Source: Streptomyces tardus
Lineage (GTDB): Bacteria; Actinomycetota; Actinomycetes; Streptomycetales; Streptomycetaceae
Length of the DNA stretch: 64,000 bases
NCBI RefSeq assembly: GCF_018101125.2
Contig: NZ_JAELVF020000001.1
Span: forward strand, 3,650,720-3,714,719
Direction: 5' to 3'
The position numbers and the translations under genes were made by a program. The notes under the pieces are model-generated. The model was not told the origin of the DNA, did not search any database, and saw only the letters and a list, made by a program, of their open reading frames with translations. Every line of letters starts with the position of its first letter. Position 1 is the stretch's first letter. Below, in pieces: positions 39,722 through 47,773 of the stretch.

Positions 39722-39759
39722 CAGGGCTGCGAAGGCCCTGTCGGGTCTCCGCAGCCCTG
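39722..39759. terminator. Terminator between convergent genes
   Basis: CAGGGCTGCG pairs with CGCAGCCCTG, with additional inner GC pairs possible. It lies between the membrane-protein gene and the minus-strand protease gene. Confidence 0.65.
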
Positions 39760-39784
39760 AGCGTGGGAACCGGTCGGTCGGCGG

Positions 39785-40903
39785 CTACTTCGAGCCGGGC
39801 GCCGTGCCGGTGCTTCCGGGGCCGTCCTGGCCGCCCGTCCCGTCTCCCGCGGGGTCGGCGGCGTCGGCCCCGCGGTTGCCTCCGGTGGCGAAGTCGCGCA
39901 GCTTGCCGCCGAGGTCGCCCGCACCGCCCGCCAGGTCGCGCACCAGGCCCATCAGCGGGTCCTTGCTGCTGCGCACCGAGTCCGCGTAGCTGCCGGCGGA
40001 CTCCTTGATGGAGTCGCGGACCGAAGTGTCCTTGTCCTCCTCGCGCTTGGCGTAGTGGCCGTCCATCAGCCGCTGGAAGTCGCGGCTCTCGGACCACTTC
40101 TTCAGCTCCGCGGCGCGCACGGCGGTGAAGGGGTGGGTGCGCGGCAGCACGTTGAGGATCTTCAGCACGGAGTCGCGCAGATCGCCGCCGGCCTCGTACT
40201 CCTCAGCCTGCGCGAGGAAGGCGTCGACGTTCATCTCGTGCAGATGGTTGCCGCCCGCGATCTTCATCAGTGCGCGCAACGACGCCTGGATGTCCTGGCC
40301 GACCAGCAACCCGGCCCGGTCGGCGGACAGCTCGGACTTGCGGAACCACTCGCGCAGCGCGGTGACCAGGGCCATGATCGCGACGTTGCCCAGGGGGATC
40401 CAGGCCACCTTGACGGCGAAACTGGTCAGGAAGAGCAGTATCGTGCGGTAAACCGCGTGGCCGGAGAGCGCGTGCCCGACCTCGTGGCCGATGACCGCCC
40501 GCATCTCCTCCTCGTCGAGCAGCTCGATCAGCCCGGTCGTGAGCACGATGATCGGCTCGTCCAGGCCGATGCACATGGCGTTGGGCTGCGGGTCCTGCGA
40601 GACGTACATCGGCGGGACCTTCTCCAGGTCCAGGATGTAACAGGCGTCCCGCAGCATGTCGTTGAGGTAGGCGAACTGCTCGTCGCCGACCCGCACCGAG
40701 TCCGAGAGGAAGAGCAGCCGCAGGCTGCGCTCGGGCAGCATGGAGCTGAGCGCCTTGAAGACGGTGTCGAAACCGGTCAGCTTGCGCAGCGCGACCAGCG
40801 CGGACCGGTCTGCGGGGTGCTCGTACGCCCGGGAGGAGATGCCCGGGAATCGACGGCGTTCGCGACTCGGGAGATGCTCGGCCGCGTCGTTGCTGTGGTT
40901 CAT
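39785..40903 (-). CDS. M48 family zinc metalloprotease
   Basis: 372 aa. The zinc site HEVGH is at 140-144, and the third ligand is probably Glu191 in ELSADRAG, as in HtpX/Oma1-type M48 enzymes. Two hydrophobic stretches (about 152-186) lie between them. The N-terminal 40 residues contain the conserved opening FPGISSRAYEHPADRSAL. The C-terminal 80 residues are Gly/Asp-rich and disordered. Its role is likely membrane-protein quality control, though the substrate is unknown. The ATG follows AAAGGGG by about 7 nt on the minus strand. Confidence 0.9.
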   Translation of the reverse strand: MNHSNDAAEHLPSRERRRFPGISSRAYEHPADRSALVALRKLTGFDTVFKALSSMLPERSLRLLFLSDSVRVGDEQFAYLNDMLRDACYILDLEKVPPMYVSQDPQPNAMCIGLDEPIIVLTTGLIELLDEEEMRAVIGHEVGHALSGHAVYRTILLFLTSFAVKVAWIPLGNVAIMALVTALREWFRKSELSADRAGLLVGQDIQASLRALMKIAGGNHLHEMNVDAFLAQAEEYEAGGDLRDSVLKILNVLPRTHPFTAVRAAELKKWSESRDFQRLMDGHYAKREEDKDTSVRDSIKESAGSYADSVRSSKDPLMGLVRDLAGGAGDLGGKLRDFATGGNRGADAADPAGDGTGGQDGPGSTGTAPGSK

Positions 40904-41080
40904 GAATGGCCCCCTTTACGGGCATTACGGACTGAGTGCCCGTCCCCCTGGCTGCCTGTTGTTGGCTGTTCGACCAGCCTACGGGGTGGGCGGACAGAGC
41001 CGCACTGAAGCGGTCCGCTTACGATGTGGGCAGCTTTTGCCCGAATCTCTGCCCGATCGCTTCCCGGATAGGACCTGACG

Positions 41081-41239
41081 ATGAATCTCGCCGGTTCCGC
41101 GTACGCCCTCGCCCACCTCGCCCAGGGCGGTGAGCACGTCTCCGAGCACAGCTTCAGCCCGTTCGTCATCGGCGGCTTCGGCCTCGGTGTGCTGTTCCTG
41201 CTGCTCTTCCTCACCACCCGCTTCAATCGGGACCGCTGA
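41081..41239 (+). CDS. 52-residue single-pass membrane peptide
   Basis: Encodes [19 protein letters not shown] and onward, with one strong hydrophobic helix at about 29-46 ([18 protein letters not shown]) and a basic end, RFNRDR. It lies 41 bp before nadD on the same strand. TAGGAC ends 6 nt before the ATG and also contains AGGA, so either a leaderless or a Shine-Dalgarno start is possible. I recall similar small proteins next to nadD in other Streptomyces. Function unknown. Confidence 0.72.
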   Translation: MNLAGSAYALAHLAQGGEHVSEHSFSPFVIGGFGLGVLFLLLFLTTRFNRDR

Positions 41240-41280
41240 GCCGACCGGTTGCCGCGTTGGAGCGGTTAGGGTCTGCACGC

Positions 41281-41910
41281 ATGGGAGAGCACACAGTGCC
41301 GAGCGGCGCCAAGCGGCGACTCGGTGTCATGGGTGGCACCTTCGATCCGGTCCACCACGGGCACCTGGTCGCCGCGAGCGAGGTGGCCGCGCGGTTCGAG
41401 CTCGACGAGGTCGTCTTCGTACCGACCGGCGAGCCCTGGCAGAAGAGTCACCAGCAGGTCTCGCCCGCGGAGGACCGCTATCTGATGACGGTCATCGCGA
41501 CCGCGTCCAACCCACAGTTCTCCGTGAGTCGCATCGACATCGACCGCGGTGGCCGTACGTACACCATCGACACCCTGCGCGAGTTGAGAGCGGAGCATCC
41601 CGAGGCGGAGCTCTTCTTCATCACCGGCGCCGACGCGCTCGCGCAGATTCTCACCTGGCGGGACGCCGAGGAACTCTTCTCGCTCGCCCACTTCATCGGA
41701 GTCACCAGACCTGGGCACCATCTGGCGGACCCCGGCCTTCCCGACGGTGGTGTCTCCCTGGTGGAGGTGCCGGCCCTGGCGATCTCCTCCACGGGCTGCC
41801 GCGCCCGGGTGGCGCAGGGCGACCCTGTCTGGTATCTGGTGCCGGACGGTGTTGTGCGCTACATCAACAAGCGCCAGCTGTACCGGGACGCTGAGGCGCC
41901 GACAGCCTAG
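41281..41910 (+). CDS. nadD: Nicotinate-nucleotide adenylyltransferase
   Basis: Converts nicotinate mononucleotide and ATP to nicotinate adenine dinucleotide in NAD synthesis. 209 aa. It has the nucleotidyltransferase opening [19 protein letters not shown] with the HxGH motif, and [10 protein letters not shown] with the second ATP-binding signature. The ATG (MGEHTVPSG) is 8 nt after TAGGGT. It is followed closely by the LCP gene and rsfS, matching the nadD-rsfS-phosphatase order seen in mycobacteria. Confidence 0.97.
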   Translation: MGEHTVPSGAKRRLGVMGGTFDPVHHGHLVAASEVAARFELDEVVFVPTGEPWQKSHQQVSPAEDRYLMTVIATASNPQFSVSRIDIDRGGRTYTIDTLRELRAEHPEAELFFITGADALAQILTWRDAEELFSLAHFIGVTRPGHHLADPGLPDGGVSLVEVPALAISSTGCRARVAQGDPVWYLVPDGVVRYINKRQLYRDAEAPTA

Positions 41911-41925
41911 AGGGGCGGAAAAGTC

Positions 41926-43971
41926 GTGAACGACCGGCAGAATCCGCAGGGGGAGCAGTTCTACGGGTATGACGCCTATGGCCGGCCCGTTTATCACGAT
42001 CCGTACGCGGGGCAGCCCGGCGACCACCGGGAAGCCGGTACGGAAGCGTACGGCGACGGCGGGTACGGCGGCGGTGGTCAGTACGGCGAGCAGTACGGCG
42101 AGCAGTACGGCGAGCAGTACGGCGGTGGCCGTTACGGCGACGAGCGGTATGGCGGTGGCCGGGACGCGGACAGTCGGCAGTACGGGGCCCAGAGCGGGGG
42201 AGGGGGCGCGGCGGGGCCGTATGACGGCGGATACGACACGGGTCAGTACCCGCCGGTTCAGTACGACACGGGGGAGCAGCCTCCCGTCCCATACGACACG
42301 GGTCAGTACCCGCCGGTGCGAGACGGTGGGAGCCCGCCGTACGACCCCGGTCGGTTCGGCGGCCGGTCGGGCGCCGTCGGTTACGTTCCGGGCCAGGCCG
42401 ACGGAGGCCGGTACGGCTCCGGTCAGCCCACCCCGGAACGGTATGACTCCGGGGGGTACGGCGCGGGGAGTCACTCCTCCGACCGGTTCACGACGGAGCA
42501 GTACGACACGGGCGGGTCGGAGGCCGGTCAGCTCGACGCAGGTCAGCTCGACGTGGGCCCACCTCAAGTCGATCGGACCCGAACGGACCGGCCCGGCCCC
42601 GACGGCCCCGGCCGGCCGTCGTACGCGCAGGCGCCGTCCGACCGGTACGCCGCACCGCCGCAGCGTCCCGAGGGGGAGGGTGGTCGTCCTCCCGGACCCG
42701 GGTCCGCGGGGGAGCCCGAAGTCGGCTACGAGACCGAGGAGTTCGCCTTCGTCGAGGAGGACGAGAAGAACTCCGAGGACGTCATCGACTGGCTGAAGTT
42801 CACCGAGAGTCGCACCGAGCGGCGCGAGGAGGCGCGGCGACGGGGCCGGAACCGGGTGATAGCCCTGGTGGTCGTGTTGACTCTGGCGCTCGTCGGAGGA
42901 CTCGGCTACCTGTGGCAGTCCGGCAAGCTGCCCGGTCTCTCCGAGGAGACCGACCAGGCCGCCTCCGCGGCCGACACCCGGCACGTCATCGTGATCCACC
43001 TGCGCGAGCTCGAGAGCGGCGACATCTCCACCGCTCTCCTCGTCAACAACGAGACCGCCGGCCGCGGAACCACCGTCCTGCTTCCCAACTCCCTCGCTCT
43101 GAAGGGGGAGTCGGGCGACGCCACCACCCTCGGCAAGGCGTTCGCCGCCGAGGGCGCCGGAGCCACCCGAGACTCGCTCAACGACCTTCTCGGCTCCAAC
43201 ATCGAGGGCACCTGGCGACTGGACACCCCGTACCTGGAGAACCTCGTCGAGCTGGCCGGAGGCATCACGCTCGACTCCGATGCCACCGTGCCGAGCGCGG
43301 AGAAGGGCGAAAAGGCTCTCGTCCAGAAGGGCGCGGACCAGGAGTTGGACGGCAGAGCGGCGGTCGCCTACGCGACGTTCCGCGAGGCCGCCGAGCCGCA
43401 GACGAAGCAGCTCGCTCGCTTCGGCCAGGTCCTGCAGGCAGTCCTCGGCAAGGTCTCGACGGACAAGGAGCAGGCGACCACCGCCGTCGAGGCCCTCGGC
43501 CAGATCCTGGACTTCTCGCTCACCGAGGCCGAACTCGGAGGCGCGCTCGCCGCGCTCGCGAAGCACGCGAAGGACGGCGACCACAAGACCGAGCTGCTCC
43601 CCGTCGCCACGAACGGCACGCTCACCGAGGAGACTTCGCAGGGCCTGGTAAAGGAGGTGCTAGGCGGTTCGGTGCGCAACACCGAACCCGGAGACGCGGT
43701 CCGCCTGGCGGTTCGCAACGCCACCGGTCAGCGCGGCGCGGCGGACGGCGCCGGAGTGACCCTGGTCAACGGCGGCTTCACCGTTGTCTCCACCGGGGCG
43801 GCCGACGCGGCGGCGGAGCGCAGCACCATCACCTACAGCGGTGCCGCCCACCAGAAGCAGGCCGTCGAGGCCGCCAAGACACTGGGCCTGAGCGAGAAGG
43901 CCGTCAAGAAGGGCGAGGGCGCCGCCAACGCGGACGTCACCATCGTGCTCGGAAAGGACTACAGCGACTGA
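41926..43971 (+). CDS. LCP/LytR_C domain membrane protein with QYGE repeats
   Basis: 681 aa from GTG (VNDRQNPQGEQF), with AGAGGGG upstream. Residues 1-280 are a disordered Gly/Tyr/Gln/Pro-rich cytoplasmic arm with tandem QYGE units (about 52-65) and YDTGQYPPV repeats (103-131). A membrane helix is at 311-329. The outer part has an LCP-like region (about 353-515) and a LytR C-terminal domain (about 595-681). LCP enzymes transfer anionic polymers to peptidoglycan, but the Arg/Asp-containing motifs of active LCP proteins are not recognisable here (ISTALLVNN and VLLPNSLAL at the corresponding places). By position it matches S. coelicolor SCO2578 (PdtA), which I recall as being linked to sporulation. 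Confidence 0.82.
   Translation: MNDRQNPQGEQFYGYDAYGRPVYHDPYAGQPGDHREAGTEAYGDGGYGGGGQYGEQYGEQYGEQYGGGRYGDERYGGGRDADSRQYGAQSGGGGAAGPYDGGYDTGQYPPVQYDTGEQPPVPYDTGQYPPVRDGGSPPYDPGRFGGRSGAVGYVPGQADGGRYGSGQPTPERYDSGGYGAGSHSSDRFTTEQYDTGGSEAGQLDAGQLDVGPPQVDRTRTDRPGPDGPGRPSYAQAPSDRYAAPPQRPEGEGGRPPGPGSAGEPEVGYETEEFAFVEEDEKNSEDVIDWLKFTESRTERREEARRRGRNRVIALVVVLTLALVGGLGYLWQSGKLPGLSEETDQAASAADTRHVIVIHLRELESGDISTALLVNNETAGRGTTVLLPNSLALKGESGDATTLGKAFAAEGAGATRDSLNDLLGSNIEGTWRLDTPYLENLVELAGGITLDSDATVPSAEKGEKALVQKGADQELDGRAAVAYATFREAAEPQTKQLARFGQVLQAVLGKVSTDKEQATTAVEALGQILDFSLTEAELGGALAALAKHAKDGDHKTELLPVATNGTLTEETSQGLVKEVLGGSVRNTEPGDAVRLAVRNATGQRGAADGAGVTLVNGGFTVVSTGAADAAAERSTITYSGAAHQKQAVEAAKTLGLSEKAVKKGEGAANADVTIVLGKDYSD
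42077..42123 (+). repeat. 12-bp tandem repeat encoding QYGE
   Basis: CAGTACGGCGAG is repeated three times and a fourth copy is partial, inside the LCP-protein gene. Such an in-frame 12-bp repeat can change in length without breaking the protein. Confidence 0.85.
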
Positions 43972-44037
43972 CCGGGGCACCGTGGCGGTCGTGAGACCCT
44001 TGTCGGGTACCGGACCCTCTACCCGAAAGCTCCGCCT

Positions 44038-44466
44038 GTGACCGCCACGGACCTCTCTCTCGAACTCGTCGCCGCCGCTGCCCAGGCAGCCGCCGACAAG
44101 CTCGCGCACGACATCGTCGCCTACGACGTCAGCGACGTGCTCGCCATCACCGATGCCTTCGTGCTCGCCTCCGCCCCCAACGACCGCCAGGTGAAGGCGA
44201 TCGTGGACGGCGTCGAGGAGCAGCTGCTCAAGGAGCTCGGCGCCAAGCCGGTGCGCAGGGAGGGTGAGCGCGACGGCCGCTGGGTGCTGCTGGACTACGT
44301 CGACATTGTCGTCCATGTGCAACACAGCGAGGAGCGTGTCTTCTACGCACTGGAGCGGCTCTGGAAGGACTGCCCCGAGCTGGCCCTGCCCGAGGACGCC
44401 ATCGCCACCAGGGGCAAGGGAGCGGAGCACGCCGGCGACAGCGCGGAGAGCGGTGAGCCGGCATGA
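44038..44466 (+). CDS. rsfS: Ribosome silencing factor RsfS
   Basis: 142 aa from GTG (VTATDLSLELV). It binds L14 of the large subunit and blocks subunit joining when nutrients are scarce. The DUF143 core is complete: DIVAYDVSDVLAITDAFVLA, then RDGRWVLLDYVDIVVHV (written DGRWVLLDY) and FYALERLWKDCP. The four-base ATGA overlap with the next gene implies coupling. Confidence 0.97.
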   Translation: MTATDLSLELVAAAAQAAADKLAHDIVAYDVSDVLAITDAFVLASAPNDRQVKAIVDGVEEQLLKELGAKPVRREGERDGRWVLLDYVDIVVHVQHSEERVFYALERLWKDCPELALPEDAIATRGKGAEHAGDSAESGEPA

Positions 44467-45101
44467 GCCCCGGCCGCAGGATCGTTCTGTGGCGGCACGG
44501 CCAGACCGCCTGGAACCTGGAGCGCCGCTTCCAGGGCACCACGGACATCCCGCTCACCACGGAGGGCTTGAACCAGGCCCGTCGTTCCGCCCGTCTGCTC
44601 GCGGGGCTCAAGCCGGACGCGATCATCTCCTCCGATCTCATCCGCACCCGCGCCACCGCCGCTGAGCTCGTCGAGCTCGTCGGGCTGGAGGTCACCCACC
44701 ACGAGGCGCTGCGCGAAACGTACGCCGGCGTCTGGCAGGGGCTGACCCACCAGGAGATCCTCGACCAGCACGGCGAGCAGTACGCGGCCTGGCGCCGCGG
44801 CGAGCCGGTGCGCAGGGGCGGGGGCGAGTTGGAGACAGAGGTCGCCGACCGGGCCGCGCCCGTCGTGCAGGCCGCCGCCGACAAGCTTCCGGACGACGGC
44901 ATCCTGGTGGTCGTCAGCCACGGCGGCACCATCCGCACGACGATCGGGAAGCTCATCGGGCTCGACCCCGGCGCCTGGGAAGCGCTCGGCGGTCTCAGTA
45001 ACTGCTGCTGGTCCGTCCTCGGCGACAGCGTACGAGGGTGGAGGCTGCTGGAGCACAACGCCGGCACCCTGCCCGAGCCGGTGCTCGGCGACGACGACTG
45101 A
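44463..45101 (+). CDS. Histidine phosphatase, probably glucosyl-3-phosphoglycerate phosphatase-like
   Basis: 212 aa. The phosphohistidine motif LWRHGQTAWNLERRFQG is at the N-terminus, ISSDLIRTRATAAELVE follows, and the second catalytic His is in VVSHGGTIR. Often annotated as phosphoglycerate mutase. The nadD-rsfS-phosphatase order is the same as in M. tuberculosis, where the third gene (Rv2419c) encodes GpgP, so a sugar-phosphate phosphatase is likelier than a glycolytic mutase. It is translationally coupled to rsfS. Confidence 0.9.
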   Translation: MSPGRRIVLWRHGQTAWNLERRFQGTTDIPLTTEGLNQARRSARLLAGLKPDAIISSDLIRTRATAAELVELVGLEVTHHEALRETYAGVWQGLTHQEILDQHGEQYAAWRRGEPVRRGGGELETEVADRAAPVVQAAADKLPDDGILVVVSHGGTIRTTIGKLIGLDPGAWEALGGLSNCCWSVLGDSVRGWRLLEHNAGTLPEPVLGDDD

Positions 45102-45157
45102 GGCCTCTCCAAGGGTGTACGCACCCGCCTCTACCCGCTGTCACCTGCGATTTCGCT

Positions 45158-45180
45158 TATCGACTGGTCACGGGGTAGAG
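45158..45180 (+). promoter_or_regulatory. Possible promoter of the first tRNA-Ala
   Basis: A TAGAGT -10-like box (45175-45180) is preceded at 17 bp by a weak TCGCTT. It lies about 45 bp before the tRNA. Confidence 0.35.
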
Positions 45181-45224
45181 TTCCACTCGTTCCGGACCGG
45201 TGGTCGCCACCAGGACGGCAACGC

Positions 45225-45297
<73 letters not shown>

Positions 45298-45304
45298 CTT
45301 TTCA

Positions 45305-45362
45305 CGTCGTGCTCCCTCAACTCGGCCCGCCCGGGCTCGAGTTGAGGGAGCACGACGTTTTT
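45305..45362 (+). terminator. Intrinsic terminator after tRNA-Ala 1
   Basis: CGTCGTGCTCCCTCAACTCG pairs exactly with its complement (45338-45357) around a GC-rich loop, and five Ts follow. This 20-bp perfect stem with a T-run is unusually strong for the window. Confidence 0.9.
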
Positions 45363-45892
45363 GTGCTTCGGAAGCGGTGGCCCGGCCGGGGGCGGGTGAA
45401 TTCGGCGCGCGGTGGTCGACCTGCGGGTGGTCGACCTTCGATGGTCGACCTGCGGGTGGTCGACGTCGAGAGCGCCGAGCTCGTGGCAGCCGAAATGCCT
45501 TCGGGGGCTGTCACCGTGAGCGCGGCTGCCTCGAGGCGAGGGTGTCCCGGTCGCGGCCGGCTCGGGCCTGCGGATGTGTGGCCTGATCGGGTCCGGGCGT
45601 GCGCAGCTCGGTCGAGCTGCGGATACCCGGCTTCCGTGCGGTCGTGAGCGTCTGCCGGGGTGGGCTGTCCCGAGTGGACCCGCGTGGTGCGGTCTGTGTC
45701 GCGGTCGGCGCGCGGGAGGGGGCCCGCAAGTGGGCCCCCTCGTGGTGTCCAGCGGAGCGCCGGCTCCCGCCGCTGCCGGCGGCGACGCCCGGACCGGCAA
45801 CTCCCTTGCGCTACACGCTGGTCGGGCGCCGGGCGCCGGGCGCCGGGCGTCGGGTGCGGTGTTGCCGGGCGCCGTAGCGCCACCGTCTGTGC
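45363..45892. other. Non-coding interval between tRNA-Ala 1 and rraA
   Basis: About 530 bp without a supportable gene. It holds four TGGTCGAC direct repeats (45413-45464), a hairpin with GGGGGCCC/GGGCCCCC arms near 45718-45745, and a run of GGGCGCC units near 45824-45862. The hairpin could be an rraA terminator. Confidence 0.55.
45413..45464 (+). repeat. Four TGGTCGAC direct repeats
   Basis: TGGTCGAC starts at 45413, 45428, 45442 and 45457, with spacings of 15, 14 and 15 bp. Copies 1 and 2, and copies 3 and 4, are joined by CTGCGGG. The core GTCGAC is itself a palindrome. Confidence 0.85.
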
Positions 45893-46402
45893 TCAGTCGG
45901 CGAGGAGGACCACGCCGTCGCCGTCGCTGTGGAGGCGGGCGCCGGGGGTGAAGGTCGCTCCTCCGAAGTTCACGGGGACGTCCCGCGCGCCCTCGCCGGT
46001 CTTGGAGCTCTTGCGCGGGTTCGAGCCGAGTGCCTTCACTCCCAGATCGAGAGTCGCGAGGATCGCGGTGTCCCGTACGGCGCCGTTGATGACGATCCCG
46101 GCCCAACCGTTCGCGACCCCCGAGGCGGCGATGAGATCGCCCATCAATGCCGTGTGCACCGAGGCGCCGCCGTCCACGACGAGCACCCGCCCCTCTCCGG
46201 GTTCGGCGAACGCGGCCTTCAGCAGAGCGTTGTCCTGGAAGCAGCGGACGGTTGAGATCGGGCCGTCGAAGCTGCTCCGGCCGCCGTACTGGCGGAACTG
46301 GGTGTCGCAGGACTGCAGCGCTTCGCCGTGCTCGTCGTAGAGGTCGGCCGTGGTCAAGGCTGGCGATGCGGACGAGGCTGTCGATGTGGAGGACTGGGGC
46401 AT
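45893..46402 (-). CDS. rraA: RraA family protein (ribonuclease E activity regulator type)
   Basis: 169 aa from ATG ([14 protein letters not shown]), with GGGAG 6 nt upstream on the minus strand. Members regulate RNase E or act as HMG/CHA aldolases. The conserved core includes [14 protein letters not shown] [35 protein letters not shown] and [14 protein letters not shown], with the aldolase-type GxxRD. The family has been misnamed menaquinone methyltransferase (MenG). A link to the window's RNase E/G at 24.5 kb is possible but unproven; aldolase activity is equally plausible from sequence. Confidence 0.92.
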   Translation of the reverse strand: MPQSSTSTASSASPALTTADLYDEHGEALQSCDTQFRQYGGRSSFDGPISTVRCFQDNALLKAAFAEPGEGRVLVVDGGASVHTALMGDLIAASGVANGWAGIVINGAVRDTAILATLDLGVKALGSNPRKSSKTGEGARDVPVNFGGATFTPGARLHSDGDGVVLLAD

Positions 46403-46686
46403 CTCAACTCCCGGATGAAGATGTCGTACCGGTGGCGCGCGTCTGCCAAGCAGGATAGGCAGCCTCCGCCGGCACTGCCTTGCTGAGCTGCTGCTCCCGT
46501 CGATCCCCAACCGGCAAATGGAGATATGGGCGGTCGTGGTGCCGTGTCGGACGGAACACGGAAGGGCCCTCGCGCTGTGGCGCTCACCACTCGGCCGGTC
46601 TCCCTGACCACTGCCGGACATGGCAGAATCGTGGCACCGCAGGGGCGGGATCTCTTGTGGAGCGACGACGCAGGGGAGGGTGCGCG

Positions 46687-46893
46687 GTGCTGACGTACGG
46701 GCTGCTCAATGTGCTGTCTCGATCTGCGCCGTCCGGCCCGGGTGGAGGGAATCGTCCGCGCATGTCCGTGCAGGCACCACAGCGATCCGTGCTGCGGTGC
46801 CCGTGCTGTGGTTCGGCCCACGTTGCCCAGATGCTGGGGGACGGCGGTGGGGTGACGCACGCGTGCACGGCTTGTCGTCATAGCTGGAGCTGA
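46687..46893 (+). CDS. Zinc-ribbon mini-protein
   Basis: A 68-residue protein with no named family. It starts at GTG ([11 protein letters not shown]), with GGGGAGGG 6 nt upstream. A shorter start at ATG 46762 ([10 protein letters not shown]) is possible. A classic zinc ribbon fills the C-terminus: CPCCGSAHV near residue 36, then CTACRHSW at the end. Such ribbons are found in RNA- or transcription-associated proteins. It lies 9 bp before a second Cys-rich small gene, so the two are probably co-transcribed. Confidence 0.65.
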   Translation: MLTYGLLNVLSRSAPSGPGGGNRPRMSVQAPQRSVLRCPCCGSAHVAQMLGDGGGVTHACTACRHSWS

Positions 46894-46902
46894 TAGGGGC
46901 AG

Positions 46903-47136
46903 ATGGGCGCGCACAGCAGGAAATGCGACTGGTGCGGAAGCGGCACCCCGATCGTCCGCGACATGGAGCCGGTCAACAGCCGCTACCAGTACTGGTGTGT
47001 GGAGTGCGCGCGAGCGCTGATCATAAAGGGCGACCCGATCGAGACGTACCGTGAGCTGGAGGGCGAGCCGATCTACGGTCGGCTGCTGGAGGAGCACTGC
47101 ACTCTCAAGCGGTTCTACTCCTTCGTCACGGCATAG
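46903..47136 (+). CDS. Conserved small zinc-finger protein
   Basis: 77 aa (MGAHSRKCDWCGSGTPIV). Two cysteine pairs, CDWC and CVEC, 25-30 residues apart, form a probable zinc site. An amphipathic C-terminal region, YRELEGEPIYGRLLEEHC, follows. AGGGGCAG sits just before the ATG. I recall close relatives across Streptomyces but no assigned function. Confidence 0.78.
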   Translation: MGAHSRKCDWCGSGTPIVRDMEPVNSRYQYWCVECARALIIKGDPIETYRELEGEPIYGRLLEEHCTLKRFYSFVTA

Positions 47137-47383
47137 GGGCAGGGAGCTCCGGTCCTGGCTTGGGTGACGGTGGGAGTGGCTTGAACCTGAGGCAGGCTCG
47201 GGCTGGCTGATCTTGATTCGAGCGCGTCCCGAACCGATTCCCGCCCGTTTCGGAGACGGTCGTGGGGGTGCGCTCCCTTCGTCGCTGCGCCGATGGCAGT
47301 CGAGTCGGCCGACCAGCTCCCGTCGCTGCTCTCGAACCCGACCTCGGCCTCGGTGCCGGCTGTTCTGGCTGGACGGAACGGAT

Positions 47384-47414
47384 TTGGCAAAGCCGGGTGG
47401 CGTCCGTGTAAAGT
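47384..47414 (+). promoter_or_regulatory. Possible promoter of the second tRNA-Ala
   Basis: TTGGCA (47384-47389), 19-bp spacer, TAAAGT (47409-47414), 45 bp before the tRNA. The rest of 47137-47458 contains nothing I recognise. Confidence 0.45.
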
Positions 47415-47458
47415 GGGCTTCGCCGCCGCAGGGGAAGAACCTGCGGAGGACCAAACCC

Positions 47459-47531
<73 letters not shown>

Positions 47532-47539
47532 CAGCAGAT

Positions 47540-47575
47540 GAGAGTCGTCAACCAAGACGGCTCTCTTCTTGTTTT
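47540..47575 (+). terminator. Intrinsic terminator after tRNA-Ala 2
   Basis: GAGAGTCGTC pairs with GACGGCTCTC (one G-U) around a 6-nt loop, and a pyrimidine- and T-rich stretch (TTCTTGTTTTCCC) follows. Confidence 0.75.
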
Positions 47576-47590
47576 CCCTTCCTCGGTGCT

Positions 47591-47620
47591 TTCCTGGGCG
47601 ATTGGCCTCTGCGCTATCCT
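47591..47620 (+). promoter_or_regulatory. leuS leader promoter
   Basis: TTCCTG (47591-47596), 18-bp spacer and TATCCT (47615-47620), 6 nt before the ATG of the leader peptide. The leader peptide itself would thus start at the transcript's 5' end. Confidence 0.5.
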
Positions 47621-47626
47621 GGCCGC

Positions 47627-47665
47627 ATGCGTGCCGTACGCCTCCTGCTTAGCGAGCCGCGCTGA
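47627..47665 (+). CDS. leuS attenuator leader peptide MRAVRLLLSEPR
   Basis: A 12-codon open frame, ATG to TGA, with three consecutive Leu codons (CTC, CTG, CTT; 47642-47650). It lies about 110 bp before leuS and ahead of an intrinsic terminator. This is the classic arrangement of ribosome-mediated attenuation: shortage of charged tRNA-Leu would stall the ribosome on the Leu codons and favour read-through into leuS. Leader-peptide control of amino-acid genes in Actinobacteria has been predicted in comparative studies. The frame is too short for ordinary gene finders. Confidence 0.8.
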   Translation: MRAVRLLLSEPR

Positions 47666-47731
47666 CGAGTACCTGCCCCGGACAGCGGGCAGGAGTCGGC
47701 GCGGCCACCCCTCGTGTGCGAGGGGTTTTTT
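47656..47731 (+). promoter_or_regulatory. leuS attenuator: leader stems and terminator
   Basis: 47656-47666 (GCCGCGCTGAC, overlapping the leader stop codon) can pair over 11 bp with 47695-47705 (GTCGGCGCGGC). Inside it, CCTGCCC (47672-47678) can pair with GGGCAGG (47687-47693). The intrinsic terminator follows: CCCCTCG (47708-47714), loop TGTG, CGAGGGG (47719-47725), then six Ts (47726-47731). A ribosome at the leader stop codon would block the first stem; I could not identify an antiterminator that overlaps the terminator's 5' arm. Confidence 0.75.
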
Positions 47732-47773
47732 CGTTTCCGGAGGCAGAGACCCACTGATGGAGCTTTGAGGGAC

